From the NCBI RefSeq assembly GCF_025950235.1, contig NZ_JAPDDT010000023.1, forward strand, positions 1-64,000: a stretch of DNA of 64,000 bases. The letters are read 5' to 3'. The notes below the pieces were generated by a model that saw nothing but the letters and a program-made list of their open reading frames with translations, was not told the origin of the DNA and did not search any database. Origin of the DNA: Luteolibacter arcticus (GTDB lineage: Bacteria > Verrucomicrobiota > Verrucomicrobiia > Verrucomicrobiales > Akkermansiaceae). The position numbers and the translations under genes are program-made. Below are positions 26,825 to 35,717 of this stretch, piece after piece (the stretch's first letter is position 1; each line of letters starts with the position of its first letter).

Positions 26825-27238
26825 ATGGGACGATGCCCCTGCGTGAAACGTCTGCTTTTCTTCCTCGCCGGGCTTGTGGTCGCGGGCAGCGCCGCCGTCT
26901 GGTGGTTCACCGGACGCGAGGAGGAAGCGCCGATCCCCGATGAAAAGCGGGTGGCGATGATCGAGCTGGAGGACAAGCAATCCGGCCCCGGGTATTTCCA
27001 TGCGGAGGCCGATGCGCAGCCCGATGAGCAAGGGATCCGCTGGATCGCCCCGGACAAGGCGGCCGCCCAGATCGACCGGGTAATCCGCGAGCGGAAGCTG
27101 GAGGAAGTGGAGCGCGAGAAGCTGGCCCGGCTGATTGACGAGGTATCCGAGCTGCATCCCTCGCGGACAGTCGGCGGCAGCCGCGTGAATGTGGCGCGCT
27201 TGAATGTAGCGCTGGATGCGAATGCCAATGCGCGGTAA
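26825..27238 (+). CDS. KdpC C-terminal-like membrane-anchored protein
   Basis: A 137-residue protein with one N-terminal membrane helix (RLLFFLAGLVVAGSAAVWW). The C-terminal 60 residues match the tail of KdpC, the potassium-ATPase subunit: IAPDKAAAQIDRVI, ERKLEE...LARLI, and the closing VGGSRVNVARLNVALD, close to KdpC GEPRVNVLxLNLALD. The central KdpC part is absent and no kdpA/kdpB is in the window. It lies about 370 bases upstream of a Kup transporter on the same strand, so a role with Kup is possible (inference). A GTG at 26843 is an alternative start. It follows a REP-A element. Confidence 0.7.
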   Translation: MGRCPCVKRLLFFLAGLVVAGSAAVWWFTGREEEAPIPDEKRVAMIELEDKQSGPGYFHAEADAQPDEQGIRWIAPDKAAAQIDRVIRERKLEEVEREKLARLIDEVSELHPSRTVGGSRVNVARLNVALDANANAR

Positions 27239-27609
27239 TACGCCGGGGCACACATGCACGGCGTGTGCGGTCCTGCTAGAAACGATTGCCTCACGATGAC
27301 ACCGGCTTCAGCTAGCAAAGTGATCCCCCCACGTCGTGTGCGAATGGCTGCATCGGGTGGAGGATCTCCAACGGCTTTGAGAACTGCTTCGGCCGCACTC
27401 GGAGAGTGCGGACCACCTTTTCGTAGCGAATCGACTTCGTCGTTCCGGCGGGGGGCGGACCGCATCGTGAATCCAAGTGGCGACTCGACTTGTGGCCCCG
27501 CCCAGCCGGAATGGCGCAGCCACTCAGCTACGAAGCGAAGAATCTCCCACGACCTCAAGAACTGCCTCCGCCGCACCCGGAGAGTGCGGACCACTTTGAT
27601 CTCCCGACC
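27239..27609. other. leader region of kup with family D hairpins
   Basis: About 370 bases with two family D hairpins, at 27393-27411 (CCGCACTC-GGA-GAGTGCGG) and 27571-27589 (CCGCACCC-GGA-GAGTGCGG, one mismatch), and a GACTTCGTCGTTCCGG text near 27430 that recurs inverted near 14674. The second hairpin ends about 20 bases before the kup start codon, so it could affect translation. I see no known riboswitch. Confidence 0.7.
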
Positions 27610-29508
27610 ATGACTCCTACTACTGACGGTCACTCCCACCGCCAACCTGCCCTCGCCGCGGCGACGCTGGCAGCGCTTGGCATTGTCTTCGGCGACATCG
27701 GCACCAGCCCGCTGTATGCCTTCCGCGCGTGCTTCTCCGGGAGCCACGGCGCGCCGATCCATCCGGAGAATCTCATCGGCGCGGCCTCGCTGATCGTGTG
27801 GTCGCTCATCCTGGTGGTATCGCTCAAATACCTCTTCATCATCCTGCGACTCGATAACAAGGGCGAGGGCGGGATCCTGGCACTCTCCGCGCTGGTCCGC
27901 TCGTGCGTGCGCCGCGCTGGAGGAAAGGACCCGAAGGCGGTGCTGCTGTTAGGCCTGGCGGGTGCGGCACTCATCTATGCGGACGGCATGCTGACGCCGG
28001 CGATCTCCGTGCTCAGTGCGGTGGAGGGCCTCTCCGTCAGCGCGCCGGTGGTGGAAAAGTGGATCCTGCCGATCTGCGTGGGCATCCTGGTCGCCTTGTT
28101 TTCGATCCAGCGTCATGGCACGGGCAAGGTGGGCGTGATCTTCGGCCCCGTGGTGACGGTGTGGTTCGGCACGCTCGGCGCATTGGGCATCGCGCAGCTG
28201 ATCAAGAGCCCCGAGGTGCTGATGGCGATGAGTCCGCACTCGGGCCTGATGTTCATGATCCACGAGTGGCACCATGCCTTCCCGCTGCTGGCCTCCGTCT
28301 TCCTCGCGGTGACGGGTGGCGAGGCGCTGTATGCGGACCTCGGGCACTTCGGTGTGAAGCCGATCCGCATGGCGTGGTTCACGGTGGTATTCCCCGGGCT
28401 CGCGCTGAACTACCTCGGCCAGGCGGCGCTACTGATCGAGGATCCCTCGGCGATCCGCGCGCCGTTCTTCCTGCTGGCACCGGAGGCCCTGCGCTTCCCG
28501 CTGACCATCCTCGCGACCTGCGCGGCGGTCATCGCGAGCCAGGCGCTGATCTCCGGCGCGTATTCTCTAACAGGTCAAGCGGTGCAGCTCGGCGTGCTGC
28601 CGCGGGTGAAGATCCACTACACCTCCGAGCACTCCGCCGGGCAGATCTATGTGCCGTCCGTCAATCACCTGCTGGCGGTGGCTTGCATTGTGTTAGTCCT
28701 GGCATTCAAGACCTCCTCCGCGCTGGAGGCGGCCTATGGCATCGCGATCGCGCTGACGATGACGATCACCTCGATGCTCTTCTACTCCGCGGCGACCTCG
28801 GCGTGGCAGTGGAGCAAGGCGAAAGCGGCGGCGCTGACCGTGGTGTTTCTCGCAGTCGACGGTGCCTTCCTCGCGGCGAATACGCACAAGATCATCGAGG
28901 GCGGCTGGCTGCCACTGGTGGTGGGCGGCGCGATCTTCTCGCTGATGCTGACGTGGATCTGGGGTCGCGAGCGGCTCTACAAGCGCCTCTCGAAGGAGGC
29001 GCTGCCGATCGATGGACTGGTGACTGAGCTGAAGCGGGGCCACATCCACCGCGTCTCCGGCACCGCGGTGTACATGAGCGGCCGCGGCAATACGGTGCCC
29101 ACCGCCCTGCTCCACAACCTCAAGCACAACCAAGTGCTGCACGAGCGGGTGGTGCTGCTGCACGTGGCGACGCTGGACCAACCGCACGCCATCCCGGGCG
29201 AAGCGATCGAGCACAGCGACCTCGGCGAGGGCGTCCATCGCGTGGACCTCAGCTTCGGCTTCGCGGACACGCCGGATGTGCCGGAGGCCTTGAAGGCGGG
29301 CCTGCCGGAAGAGGTCAAGTTCCACCCGGGCAAGGCGACCTACGTGCTCGGCCGGGAGACCTATGGCGTGGGAAGCAAGGCCGGCGCGCTGGAGCGGCTA
29401 CGTCTCGCGATCTTCGCGGCGATGGCCCGGAATGCCTCGCCCGCCACCGCATACTTCCGCCTGCCACCCGGCCGCGTGGTGGAGCTCGGGGCGCAGATCA
29501 CGCTGTGA
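27610..29508 (+). CDS. kup: low-affinity potassium transport protein Kup
   Basis: A 632-residue inner-membrane protein, typical Kup length. It begins MTPTTDGHSHRQPALAAATL and has the family signature GIVFGDIGTSPLYAF near residues 24-38, about 12 hydrophobic segments to residue 420, and a cytoplasmic C-terminal domain (KRGHIHRVSGTAVYM, then TYVLGRETY). Kup imports K+ with H+. The ORF is open upstream but the extension is repeat text; ATG at 27610 is used. The KdpC-tail-like gene upstream may be functionally linked. Two rare TTA leucine codons occur at TGTTAG sites. Confidence 0.92.
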   Translation: MTPTTDGHSHRQPALAAATLAALGIVFGDIGTSPLYAFRACFSGSHGAPIHPENLIGAASLIVWSLILVVSLKYLFIILRLDNKGEGGILALSALVRSCVRRAGGKDPKAVLLLGLAGAALIYADGMLTPAISVLSAVEGLSVSAPVVEKWILPICVGILVALFSIQRHGTGKVGVIFGPVVTVWFGTLGALGIAQLIKSPEVLMAMSPHSGLMFMIHEWHHAFPLLASVFLAVTGGEALYADLGHFGVKPIRMAWFTVVFPGLALNYLGQAALLIEDPSAIRAPFFLLAPEALRFPLTILATCAAVIASQALISGAYSLTGQAVQLGVLPRVKIHYTSEHSAGQIYVPSVNHLLAVACIVLVLAFKTSSALEAAYGIAIALTMTITSMLFYSAATSAWQWSKAKAAALTVVFLAVDGAFLAANTHKIIEGGWLPLVVGGAIFSLMLTWIWGRERLYKRLSKEALPIDGLVTELKRGHIHRVSGTAVYMSGRGNTVPTALLHNLKHNQVLHERVVLLHVATLDQPHAIPGEAIEHSDLGEGVHRVDLSFGFADTPDVPEALKAGLPEEVKFHPGKATYVLGRETYGVGSKAGALERLRLAIFAAMARNASPATAYFRLPPGRVVELGAQITL

Positions 29509-29582
29509 GGCGGGATCCCATCGTGAAAATGATGCGGGCCTGAATGCCACGGGATTTCGCCCGCCATCGGAGCGTTGTGGCA

Positions 29583-29613
29583 CACTGGTAACGCGGAATT
29601 TATTCCGCCTGAT
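29583..29613. repeat. family C repeat, single arm
   Basis: A CACTGGTAACGCGGAATTT arm with the palindrome GCGGAATTTATTCCGC, like the arm at 35359. No opposite arm is clear. It lies between kup and the Sel1-repeat gene. Confidence 0.7.
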
Positions 29614-29766
29614 CGGTCTTGCTCAGGAAGCCGCCCGGGAGCCTGCGACGGCTGGAGCGGCTTCACGCCGAATTGACGCGGCACGGGGCATCGGCCACGA
29701 TTCATCAGACATCATGAGCGGGGCGGCCCTCATGACATGCCATCCACTGTCTCCTCCACGGAAAAA

Positions 29767-30492
29767 ATGAAACACCTGCTACTGCCAATACTCGCCGCTC
29801 TCACGATGAATGCCCGTGCCGGTCTGGAAGAAGGAATCAGCGCCTACAACAAGGGCGACTACGACACGGCCCGCAAGGAGTTCACCGCAGCCGCGGATGC
29901 CAAGGACCCAATGGGGATGCATTTGCTCGCCTCGCTCTACTACCAGGGCCATGGCGTGGAGAAGGACCTGGTCCGTGCCGTGGCGCTTTTCGAAGCCGCC
30001 GCCGCGAAGGGCTATCGGGCATCGCAGGCAAATCTCGGCCTGATGTATCAGAAGGGAGACGGCGTGAAGAAGGACATCACAAAGGCGATCTCCTACTACG
30101 CGGCGGCCGGCAAGCAGGGCGACCTGCAGTCCGCCTTCAACCTCGGCCAGATCTATCGGAAGGGCGATGGCGTCGAGAAGGATCCGGCCAAGGCCGCCGC
30201 CTATTACAAGTTCGCGGCAGAGCGCGGCGACCTCACGGCGATGAATGAATACGGCCTGCTCTTCGCGCAGGGTGAGGGTGTGGGGGTGGACTACGTCGAG
30301 GCCTACGGCTGGATTTCCCTGACTGCCAAGGCAGGCAACGAACAAGCGGCCAAGAACCTCGCGCAGCTCAAGCAGATCCTGGGCGGCAAGCTCGGCCAAG
30401 CTGACAAGCGCGCCGCGGAAATCGAGGCCGGGATCAAGCGTCAGCTCGCGAAGGACGCAGAGAAAGCCACGAGCCCTCCGAAGGCGAAGTGA
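29767..30492 (+). CDS. exported Sel1-repeat protein
   Basis: About 241 residues. Signal peptide MKHLLLPILAALTMNARA, followed by five or six Sel1-type (TPR-like) repeats of the form AAxxGxxxAxxxLGxxYxxGxGVxKDxxKAxxYYxxAA; examples are LASLYYQGHGVEKD, LGLMYQKGDGVKKD and LGQIYRKGDGVEKD. The C-terminus is helical and charged. Such proteins are periplasmic adaptors. A poly-A-like GGAAAAAATG precedes the start. Confidence 0.88.
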   Translation: MKHLLLPILAALTMNARAGLEEGISAYNKGDYDTARKEFTAAADAKDPMGMHLLASLYYQGHGVEKDLVRAVALFEAAAAKGYRASQANLGLMYQKGDGVKKDITKAISYYAAAGKQGDLQSAFNLGQIYRKGDGVEKDPAKAAAYYKFAAERGDLTAMNEYGLLFAQGEGVGVDYVEAYGWISLTAKAGNEQAAKNLAQLKQILGGKLGQADKRAAEIEAGIKRQLAKDAEKATSPPKAK

Positions 30493-30520
30493 TCAACCGG
30501 ACTTCTCCGGGAGCGACACC

Positions 30521-31114
30521 ATGATTCCCCTCGACGATCCCCTCTGGAGCGAACTCCGCTGCCACTGCATCACCGGGCGCGAGTTCGCGGACATCCTGGA
30601 AGGCTGCTACGCCGGGAAGATCCCGATGCTCGAAGAGCTCTATGAGGATCTGCTGGAGTGCATTTGCGGGGGCGATGTTTATGATTCGAGTTTCGCCGCG
30701 GCTCCGCATCTGATCCGGCTCTCGTCGGGTTGCAGCCTCCCGGCCGCCGTTACCATGCTCTGTGTCGCGGCACGGGCGATCGCGGAGACGAGCCGAGAGG
30801 AAGGCCCGGCGCTGGATCCACGTCTGACCACGCCGCTGAAGGCCGCTGCGTGTGAGGGAGTCACCGAGGCCATGAAGGTGCTGGAGTCCTCCGGACTGGA
30901 CACCCGCGAACGCGAAGAAATGGAGATCGCGCTGCTCGCATTCTCCGGTGACTTCGAAGGCTTCTGGCAGTCGCGGAACCGGATCGATGAGCAGCTTGAG
31001 GCAGAATTTCGCGAGCGAGCGAGGGAGGCCGCAGCGCTCCCCGTCTCGCGCCCGGAGTTGACGGTGGTTTGGGATCAAGAGCTCCCTTCCTCGCAAACTT
31101 CCAACGGGAGATAG
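30521..31114 (+). CDS. hypothetical cytoplasmic protein, immunity-like
   Basis: A 197-residue protein starting MIPLDDPLWSELRCHCITG. The segment ELYEDLLECICGGDVYDSSFAAAPHLIRL (split) resembles a helical family found as orphan genes and beside polymorphic toxins (pattern: G-D-x-x-x-S-x-A-A-x-P-H-L). Later helices lack a recognised motif. It follows the Sel1 gene by 28 bases and may share its transcript. Confidence 0.5.
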   Translation: MIPLDDPLWSELRCHCITGREFADILEGCYAGKIPMLEELYEDLLECICGGDVYDSSFAAAPHLIRLSSGCSLPAAVTMLCVAARAIAETSREEGPALDPRLTTPLKAAACEGVTEAMKVLESSGLDTREREEMEIALLAFSGDFEGFWQSRNRIDEQLEAEFRERAREAAALPVSRPELTVVWDQELPSSQTSNGR

Positions 31115-31177
31115 GGCCCGCCAGAACCCGAGCTTCCATCGCGCCCCGGCCTCGGCTATACGCTTGGCTACCCGAAC

Positions 31178-31732
31178 ATGAAAACTCTGCTGTTCCTCGC
31201 CACCCTCGCCTTCTGCCTGCCCGGTCACTCGCTCGAGCGCGACATCGGCGTCATCGTCAGCACGGAGAAAGCGCCGCCGGAGAAGCCCGATATCACCGTG
31301 AGCTATGTCTACGATGGCAAGGGGCAGCTCTTCCTGACGCTCGGGAATATCGCGATGAATTCCGGCGCCCGCGGAGTGGCGGGCTCGCTCGCCCTCCACA
31401 AGGCCGCGATCATCATCAGCCCGAAGGAGCGCTACGACACCACCGGACCGGTCGAGGGCGTGAGCTGGTCTTACACGATCCGCTACGTGATCCCGAATGT
31501 GAAGCCGGGCGTCTATACGCTGGTCCATGACGACACGGCAGCGGAGGGGCAGGATCGCGTGACGCGCACCGTGCTGGATCTAACAAAAGCGACGAAGGCC
31601 ACCACCACCGTGACCTTCAAGGACACGGCGACGGACGCGAAGCCGAAAGCCGCGGAACCGGTCGCACCACCGCCCTTCATCAAGCCCGAGGTGGAAACCC
31701 CGGCGGAGGGCGGGAAGAAGGCGGCGGAGTGA
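31178..31732 (+). CDS. exported protein of unknown function
   Basis: A 184-residue protein with signal peptide MKTLLFLATLAFCLPGHS. The mature domain appears beta-rich (DITVSYVYDGKGQLFLTLGN). The tail is Pro/Ala/Glu-rich (KPKAAEPVAPPPFIKPEVE), like a flexible linker. A TGTTAGA-motif site lies in the gene at 31579. No family is recognised. Confidence 0.55.
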   Translation: MKTLLFLATLAFCLPGHSLERDIGVIVSTEKAPPEKPDITVSYVYDGKGQLFLTLGNIAMNSGARGVAGSLALHKAAIIISPKERYDTTGPVEGVSWSYTIRYVIPNVKPGVYTLVHDDTAAEGQDRVTRTVLDLTKATKATTTVTFKDTATDAKPKAAEPVAPPPFIKPEVETPAEGGKKAAE

Positions 31733-31800
31733 AGCGGGGCTTTCCTTCGGCGAGCTTTGAACCAACTGAGTGACTTCTTTCATCCACAACGGCCGGCCCC

Positions 31801-32088
31801 ACGACCGCGGCGCAGACGCCCTCGGACTGCTGCGGTCATCCGCAGCTTTTGAGTGAAGGGTAGAGCCGGCAGACCTTCCGCGTGGAAGCGATCCCGAAAG
31901 CTCGCATTGCACTTCAAGACGAGGCTGGTCGCCAGTCGTTGGGAAGGCGCAGACGGATCGCGTATCGGGTTCCGGCGGAATGAAGGCAGCCGACAGGATC
32001 GCTCCATTCCAAGTGATCAGCCAGCCGTCCCCTGCACTCGAAAGCTGCGGACAACCGCAGCAGTCCAAGGGCCTGCGGCTTCATCCAG
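31801..32088. repeat. REP-A hairpin element with long interior
   Basis: Left arm with CTGCGGTCATCCGCAG near 31831-31846, right arm with CTGCGGACAACCGCAG near 32046-32061. The interior is about twice the usual length. Both arms keep the 6-bp stem while loops differ. Confidence 0.82.
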
Positions 32089-32106
32089 CGGAGCCGCGAG
32101 GTTTGG

Positions 32107-32141
32107 ATCCACCATCCACCATCCACCATCCACCATCCACC
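32107..32141. repeat. heptamer microsatellite (ATCCACC)5
   Basis: Five exact copies of the 7-base unit ATCCACC, directly after a REP-A element. It is one of several 7-bp-period arrays in this window. Confidence 0.95.
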
Positions 32142-32274
32142 ATTCCCCTTGGCGACCTTGGCGTGGTGGCGGTTCAACACCTCTCCCCATTCCCGACCTC
32201 CGCATTCCTCTGTGACCTCTGCGACTCCGCGGTTGATTCCAGCGATGGAAAACGTGCTTAATCTTGCGAGATCC

Positions 32275-32769
32275 ATGAACGACGCCGAAAACGAAAACCA
32301 AGATCCGATCCGCAAGCACAGCGAACGCCTCCTGCAGCTCATCAAGGACAAGACGGGCGCGGAGCTGGAGTACACGATGCTCTCACTCCTCCACCTGGAC
32401 AAGATCCTGGAGCATCTCTTCGGCAAGGGCATGAGCCACCTCCCGCAGGAAGGGATGGAGGACCTGAAGAAAATGCTGCGGATCCAGATCGCCTGCTACT
32501 ACGGCGAGTGCATCCGCGAGACCTTCTCCGGAGTGTGGACCCGTGACGAGAATCTCGGCCTCAGCCTCAGGGAAATCGCGAACATGGACATCGCCATCTT
32601 CCCGCTCAATACTGCCAACGATCGGCTGGAGGGAGAGGACATGAAGCTTTTCATCTCGGCGCAATTCGTCTGCAGTGAGGTCTTCAAGCAGATGCGGGAG
32701 AAGGTCTATGCGGAGGCGCCGGTGCCGAAGCCTGCGGGCGCAATGCCGCCGCCGCTGCCACCGCAGTGA
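32275..32769 (+). CDS. hypothetical protein
   Basis: About 164 residues starting MNDAENENQDPIRKHSERLLQ. It is helical, has no signal peptide and ends in a Pro-rich tail (APVPKPAGAMPPPLPP). An in-frame ATG at 32245 gives a longer protein (MENVLNLARS...), and either start is possible. No family is recognised. Confidence 0.55.
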   Translation: MNDAENENQDPIRKHSERLLQLIKDKTGAELEYTMLSLLHLDKILEHLFGKGMSHLPQEGMEDLKKMLRIQIACYYGECIRETFSGVWTRDENLGLSLREIANMDIAIFPLNTANDRLEGEDMKLFISAQFVCSEVFKQMREKVYAEAPVPKPAGAMPPPLPPQ

Positions 32770-32810
32770 GCGGGGTGAATGGTATCCTTCCTCCACAACG
32801 GTCGGCCGCA

Positions 32811-33005
32811 TGACCGCGGCGCAGCCGCCCTCGGACTGCTGCGATCTTTTCGCAGCTTTTGAGTGCAGGGTGGAGATGGCCTCTCAGGTGGGACTGAACC
32901 GGGCTTCCCGGATCGCTGCCGCCGGCCGAGAACGAGCCGCCGTCCCCTGCACTCGAAAGCTGCGGACAACCGCAGCAGTCCAAGGGCCTGCGGCTTCATC
33001 CGGCG
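32811..33005. repeat. REP-A hairpin element
   Basis: Left arm with CTGCGATCTTTTCGCAG (A-T form of the stem), right arm with CTGCGGACAACCGCAG near 32959, and an interior with GGACTGAACCGGGCTTCCCGG text shared with the copy at 184-375. Confidence 0.85.
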
Positions 33006-33215
33006 GCCCGCGACGTTTGATCCTCCACCCGCTATCCACGATTCCTCTTGGCGACCTTGGCGTCTTGGCGGTTCAACCTCTTCTCCTGACCTCCGATTCC
33101 CCCAGAAAATCCGCGCCCTCCCGGGAACACCCGCGCCGCTCGCGAAATCCTTTCCGCAGGGTAGATTCTCTCGACCACCTTCGTTTTCGCTTACGCTCCG
33201 GAATCGCGATCTCAT

Positions 33216-33313
33216 CCGCCCTCCGCCCTCCGCCCTCCGCCCTCCGCCCTCCGCCCTCCGCCCTCCGCCCTCCGACCTCCGACCTCCGACCTCCGACCTC
33301 CGACCTCCGACCT
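33216..33313. repeat. heptamer array upstream of sigma factor: 8 x CCGCCCT + 6 x CCGACCT
   Basis: Fourteen exact heptamers with no interruption. The first eight are CCGCCCT, the last six CCGACCT. They end 6 bases before the ATG of the sigma factor gene, so they occupy the whole region where a ribosome-binding site would lie. Confidence 0.97.
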
Positions 33314-33319
33314 CCCACC

Positions 33320-33853
33320 ATGACCCGCCGGGAAAAAGACCAGCAGATCGACGCCGCGGTGCGCGCCCACCACTCCGGCCTGCGCTATTTCATCCGCTCG
33401 CTCGGCGTGAATGAGGGATGGGTGGACGATCTGGCGCAGGAGACCTTCGTCATCGCCCACCGGAAGTGGGAGGAGCTGGATCACCCCGACAATGCGCCGG
33501 GCTGGTTCCGCACGATCGCGCGGAATCTGGTGATGAATGAGCTGACCAAGACCGGCCGCCGCCAGCGCCTGCTGGATGAAAAGATCACCGGCCTGCTGCT
33601 CGCCGCCGAGCCCACCGCCCCGGCCCCCGGCGTGCTGCAGGATGCCGAAATCCGCCACGAGGCGTTGCGCGCGTGCCTGGCCGGCCTCCCGGACAATGTC
33701 CGCAAGGTGATCCATGCCCGCTACTACGATGACCGGAATTCCAGCGACATCGGCGACGAGCTTTCCATGAATCCCGCCTCGGTCCGCAAGCTCCTCTTCC
33801 ACGCCCGCAAGGCGCTGGCCGATTGCCTCGTCGCAAAACAAATCAACGCCTGA
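33320..33853 (+). CDS. ECF-type RNA polymerase sigma factor
   Basis: A 177-residue protein with sigma-70 region 2 (LRYFIRSLGVNEGWVDDLAQ, then ETFVIAHRKWEEL, residues about 21-53) and region 4 (LPDNVRKVIHARYYDDRNSS, then DIGDELSMNPASVRKLLFHA, about residues 118-158). It fits the ECF families of planctomycetes and verrucomicrobia. A FecR-like partner follows after 11 bases, so the two probably form a sigma/anti-sigma pair. The leader is a 14-unit heptamer array and no Shine-Dalgarno sequence is visible. The ORF is open upstream through the repeats but the extension is repeat peptide. Confidence 0.9.
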   Translation: MTRREKDQQIDAAVRAHHSGLRYFIRSLGVNEGWVDDLAQETFVIAHRKWEELDHPDNAPGWFRTIARNLVMNELTKTGRRQRLLDEKITGLLLAAEPTAPAPGVLQDAEIRHEALRACLAGLPDNVRKVIHARYYDDRNSSDIGDELSMNPASVRKLLFHARKALADCLVAKQINA

Positions 33854-33864
33854 CCTGCCCTCCC

Positions 33865-35256
33865 ATGAACTCCACGCAAGCCGGCAACGATAACGACCAA
33901 GCCAACGACCCCGGCAGCACCGACTTCGATCTACTGTGCGCGCAGTACTTGGACGGCACGCTGGCGGAGGTCGAGCGCGATCGTCTCGCGGAGTTGTTAG
34001 ATTCGGATCCGGCGGCGGTCGCGGCGCTGCGTTCGCAGTTGCTCGTGTCCGGCGCGCTGGCCCGGCTGCGGCCGGAGCGAAGCGACGAGACATTCCTTCG
34101 CAGTGTGCTCCCGCATCTGGGCACGGTGGCCGATGAGGCGGAAGATGCTTTCCCAGATCGCGTGCGGAAAACGATTCGCCTCGAGCGTTGGCGGCGCATC
34201 GGCCTCGCTGCCGCGGCGGTTGTCGCGCTGGCCGGCGGCCTGGTGTATTACCTCCAGCCGCAGGGCGCGGTGGTGGCAACGAGCTTCGATGGCGATGAGC
34301 CATCCCGCCCGGTGCGCACGGGGGAAAAGCTGGTCTTCTCCACGGGCATCACGCGGATGGAATTCACGAATGGCGCGGTGGTCGCGATCGAGGCACCGGC
34401 CACGCTCACGATCCGCTCGGCGAATGAGGTGGTGCTCGACCGCGGCCGGCTGAATGCCTGGTGCCCGGAGACCGCACACGGCTTCCGCGTGGTCACGGCC
34501 TCGGCCACGCTCAAGGATCTGGGCACCTCCTTCGGCGTGTCCGCCGCGGCAGATGGCAGCGCAGACTTCATGGTGCTGGATGGGAAGGTGGAGGTGAAGA
34601 AGGACAACGAAACGCGACTCATCGAGCGCGGCGCGGCGCTGCGGGCAAGGCGTGGCACGCGGCTCAGCGATGTCGCCTTCGAGCCCTCGGCCTACCACCG
34701 CACGTGGCCGGTGGCATCCGGCATTCGCTCGACGCGCGGCGAGGTCGTCCCCGCCCCGCCCGGCACCCCGGAGTCGCTCGCGGCACTGGAGAATGACGCA
34801 CAGATCCTGGTCATCCCCGAGCGCCGTGACTTCAAGCCCGCCGCACCGATCCGCGCCGACATCATCTCGCCCGGCACCTACGAGGGGCCGAACCTCATCG
34901 CGCGCGAAGAACTCACGCCGATCGAGGGCACGCGGGTCCGCAGCTACCTGCTCCGCTACAATCCCGTGGGCCAGCTCAAGGCCGCCGGCACGAAGCGCTT
35001 CCACGGCTCCGTCACCTTCGACCGGCCCGTGCTCGCCATCATCACCGCCAGCCGCAAGCTCAACCGCACGGATTCCTTCCTCACCAAGACTCCCCTTCCA
35101 AAGCTGAATGCGCAGGACACCGAGCTCCGCGGCCTGGAACGCCAACCGCTGCCACCCTCCGATCGCGTCGAGCTATCCCAGGACCGCCGCACCATCACCG
35201 TGACCTTCTTCGCCGACCAGTCGATCGACGAGATCCGCGCCGTCACGGAGGATTGA
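33865..35256 (+). CDS. FecR-like transmembrane regulator
   Basis: A 463-residue protein. An N-terminal cytoplasmic region of about 100 residues (YLDGTLAEVERDRLAELL) precedes a single membrane helix (residues 112-130, GLAAAAVVALAGGLVYYL) and a periplasmic FecR domain (about residues 145-250, with GAVVAIEAPATLTI, DRGRLNAWCPETAHGFRV, then LGTSFGVSA). The C-terminal region is unassigned. By analogy with FecR it transmits an envelope signal to the sigma factor encoded just upstream. A TTA codon lies in a TGTTAGA motif at 33995. Confidence 0.85.
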   Translation: MNSTQAGNDNDQANDPGSTDFDLLCAQYLDGTLAEVERDRLAELLDSDPAAVAALRSQLLVSGALARLRPERSDETFLRSVLPHLGTVADEAEDAFPDRVRKTIRLERWRRIGLAAAAVVALAGGLVYYLQPQGAVVATSFDGDEPSRPVRTGEKLVFSTGITRMEFTNGAVVAIEAPATLTIRSANEVVLDRGRLNAWCPETAHGFRVVTASATLKDLGTSFGVSAAADGSADFMVLDGKVEVKKDNETRLIERGAALRARRGTRLSDVAFEPSAYHRTWPVASGIRSTRGEVVPAPPGTPESLAALENDAQILVIPERRDFKPAAPIRADIISPGTYEGPNLIAREELTPIEGTRVRSYLLRYNPVGQLKAAGTKRFHGSVTFDRPVLAIITASRKLNRTDSFLTKTPLPKLNAQDTELRGLERQPLPPSDRVELSQDRRTITVTFFADQSIDEIRAVTED

Positions 35257-35717
35257 GTATTGGGGATTGAATATTGAAGATTGGAAGAGAGGGTGGCGCG
35301 GATCTGTTAGAGAAGCGGATGCCTTTGGTTCCTTGGAACGTTGCGGGTCCATCATGCACTGGGAACGCGGAATTTATTCCGCCTGGCCTGCCCTCCGTAG
35401 CCTTGGCGAAGGAGGTGACGAAGGAGGGACGGTAGGTTCGCCGGACTATCCAGGCAAAATGAATCCCGCGCTCCCAGTAAGCCGCGATGGCTCGCCTCGG
35501 ATGTAGCGGAAAGGCTGCGCCGTTCCGGCTGGGGACGGTCCGCATTGGCCTGGCGGTTCCCTTCTGCCCATGACGTCCGCACCCCGCCGGAACGGCGAAG
35601 TCGTCCCGCTGCGAAAGGCAAGTGCCGTGCCTGCCGTCCGGGATTTCAGACCAGAGAAGCAACATTTCCCCGTCACCGCGAGGCCGAGTTCCCCGTGACC
35701 GACCCGTGTGGCAAGCG
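35257..35717. other. gene-free spacer with repeats
   Basis: About 460 bases. It holds a TGTTAGA at 35305, a family C pair (35359-35477), and a CGTTCCGGC-TGGGGACGG text near 35530 that recurs in other spacers. No coding signal is convincing. Confidence 0.6.
35359..35477. repeat. family C repeat pair
   Basis: Left arm CTGGGAACGCGGAATTTATT, right arm ending CCCGCGCTCCCAG. The centre carries AGGTTCGCCGG and a CCTTGGCGAAGGAGG text. Similar to 3946-4070. Confidence 0.75.

Noticed and set aside
27239-27609. Possible c-di-AMP or K+-responsive riboswitch upstream of kup.
   Set aside because: I could find no conserved riboswitch core; only family D repeat hairpins are visible.
29361-29705. Minus-strand ORF over the end of kup.
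   Set aside because: Overlaps conserved kup coding sequence and repeat text.
32675-33319. In-frame upstream extension of the sigma factor through REP-A DNA and the heptamers.
   Set aside because: The peptide is repeat-derived (ALRPPPS units); family length and region 2 fit a start at 33320.
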